This document shows positions 33,303 to 33,307 of a stretch of 33,307 nucleotides of DNA, one piece after another (the first letter of the stretch is position 1; each line of letters starts with the position of its first letter). Made by a program: the position numbers and the translations under genes. This DNA comes from an uncultured Clostridia bacterium (GTDB lineage: Bacteria > Bacillota > Clostridia > Christensenellales > Pumilibacteraceae): NCBI GenBank assembly GCA_947588325.1, contig CANPYH010000002.1, positions 1 to 33,307 of the forward strand. The letters are read 5' to 3'. A model generated the notes under the pieces. The model was not told where the DNA came from, made no database searches, and saw only the letters and a list, made by a program, of their open reading frames with translations.

Positions 33303-33307
33303 CCATA

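Larger units (their letters stand above)
31269..33307. other. 2-kb gene-free, repeat-rich region upstream of parB
   Basis: It holds the parB promoter, five copies of the ATCATAACTTT-type motif, a 95-bp tandem repeat (31923-32134), a 150-bp direct repeat with 305-bp period (32321-32470 and 32626-32775), a solitary family A end (33027-33087) and a palindrome at the right edge. The plus strand is G/T-rich over most of its length. ORFs on the track (for example 32265..32744) run through repeat units and do not look like proteins. Confidence 0.6.

Overview
The window looks like a chromosomal segment of a Gram-positive-type (Bacillota, probably Clostridia) bacterium. The evidence is AGGAGG ribosome-binding sites, TTGACA/TATAAT promoters, lipoprotein signal peptides, HxlR- and OmpR-type regulators, a 4Fe-4S aldo/keto reductase, an ECF S component, and ParB with consensus parS sites. 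The plant- and glucan-directed secreted hydrolases suggest a fibre-degrading gut or rumen anaerobe. That habitat, and any finer taxonomy, is inference. I find no rRNA, tRNA, CRISPR array, transposase or phage gene.

Layout. 1-146: 3' end of a surface protein with a C-terminal membrane anchor. 147-987: repeats. 988-8268 (minus): an operon of a 2036-residue multidomain lipoprotein followed by a GH10 xylanase lipoprotein. 8269-9880: repeats around tmk. 9881-12128 (minus): an OmpR-type response regulator and a sensor kinase. 12253-13248 (minus): a predicted 10-TM metal exporter. 13463-15154 (plus): an M3-like peptidase lipoprotein. 15256-17732 (minus): flavin reductase, GH128-like glucanase lipoprotein, rsmG. 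17733-18069: DnaA-box cluster. 18070-19164 (minus): mnmA. 19428-20820: a divergent HxlR regulator / NTF2-like protein / FMN oxidoreductase unit. 21025-23297 (minus): TetR regulator, aldo/keto reductase, flavodoxin. 23479-24504 (minus): ECF S component and a DUF1893 protein. 24505-25343: repeats. 25344-27050 (minus): M3 oligoendopeptidase. 27051-30404: about 3.3 kb with no gene I can support, holding paired DnaA boxes, AT-rich DNA and two perfect parS sites. 30405-31268 (minus): parB. 31269-33307: gene-free tandem repeats.

How it fits together. Most genes lie on the minus strand, which fits a replication origin toward the right end; the 27.8-29.2 kb DnaA-box/parS region next to parB is the best origin candidate. 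Secreted functions (GH10, GH128, carbohydrate-binding-like repeats, two M3 peptidases) suggest polysaccharide and peptide use. Two small regulator units control flavin and redox enzymes.

Most unusual: (i) three families of intergenic hairpin repeats whose stems change sequence but keep base pairing, often arranged as composite modules, one copy supplying the stop codon of the histidine kinase; (ii) three genes whose consensus promoters end only 7-14 nt before the ATG with no Shine-Dalgarno, implying leaderless mRNAs; (iii) a giant lipoprotein of eleven diverged copies of an unrecognised domain with a G10 tract near its 5' end; (iv) a dispersed ATCATAACTTT motif and tandem arrays around the putative origin.
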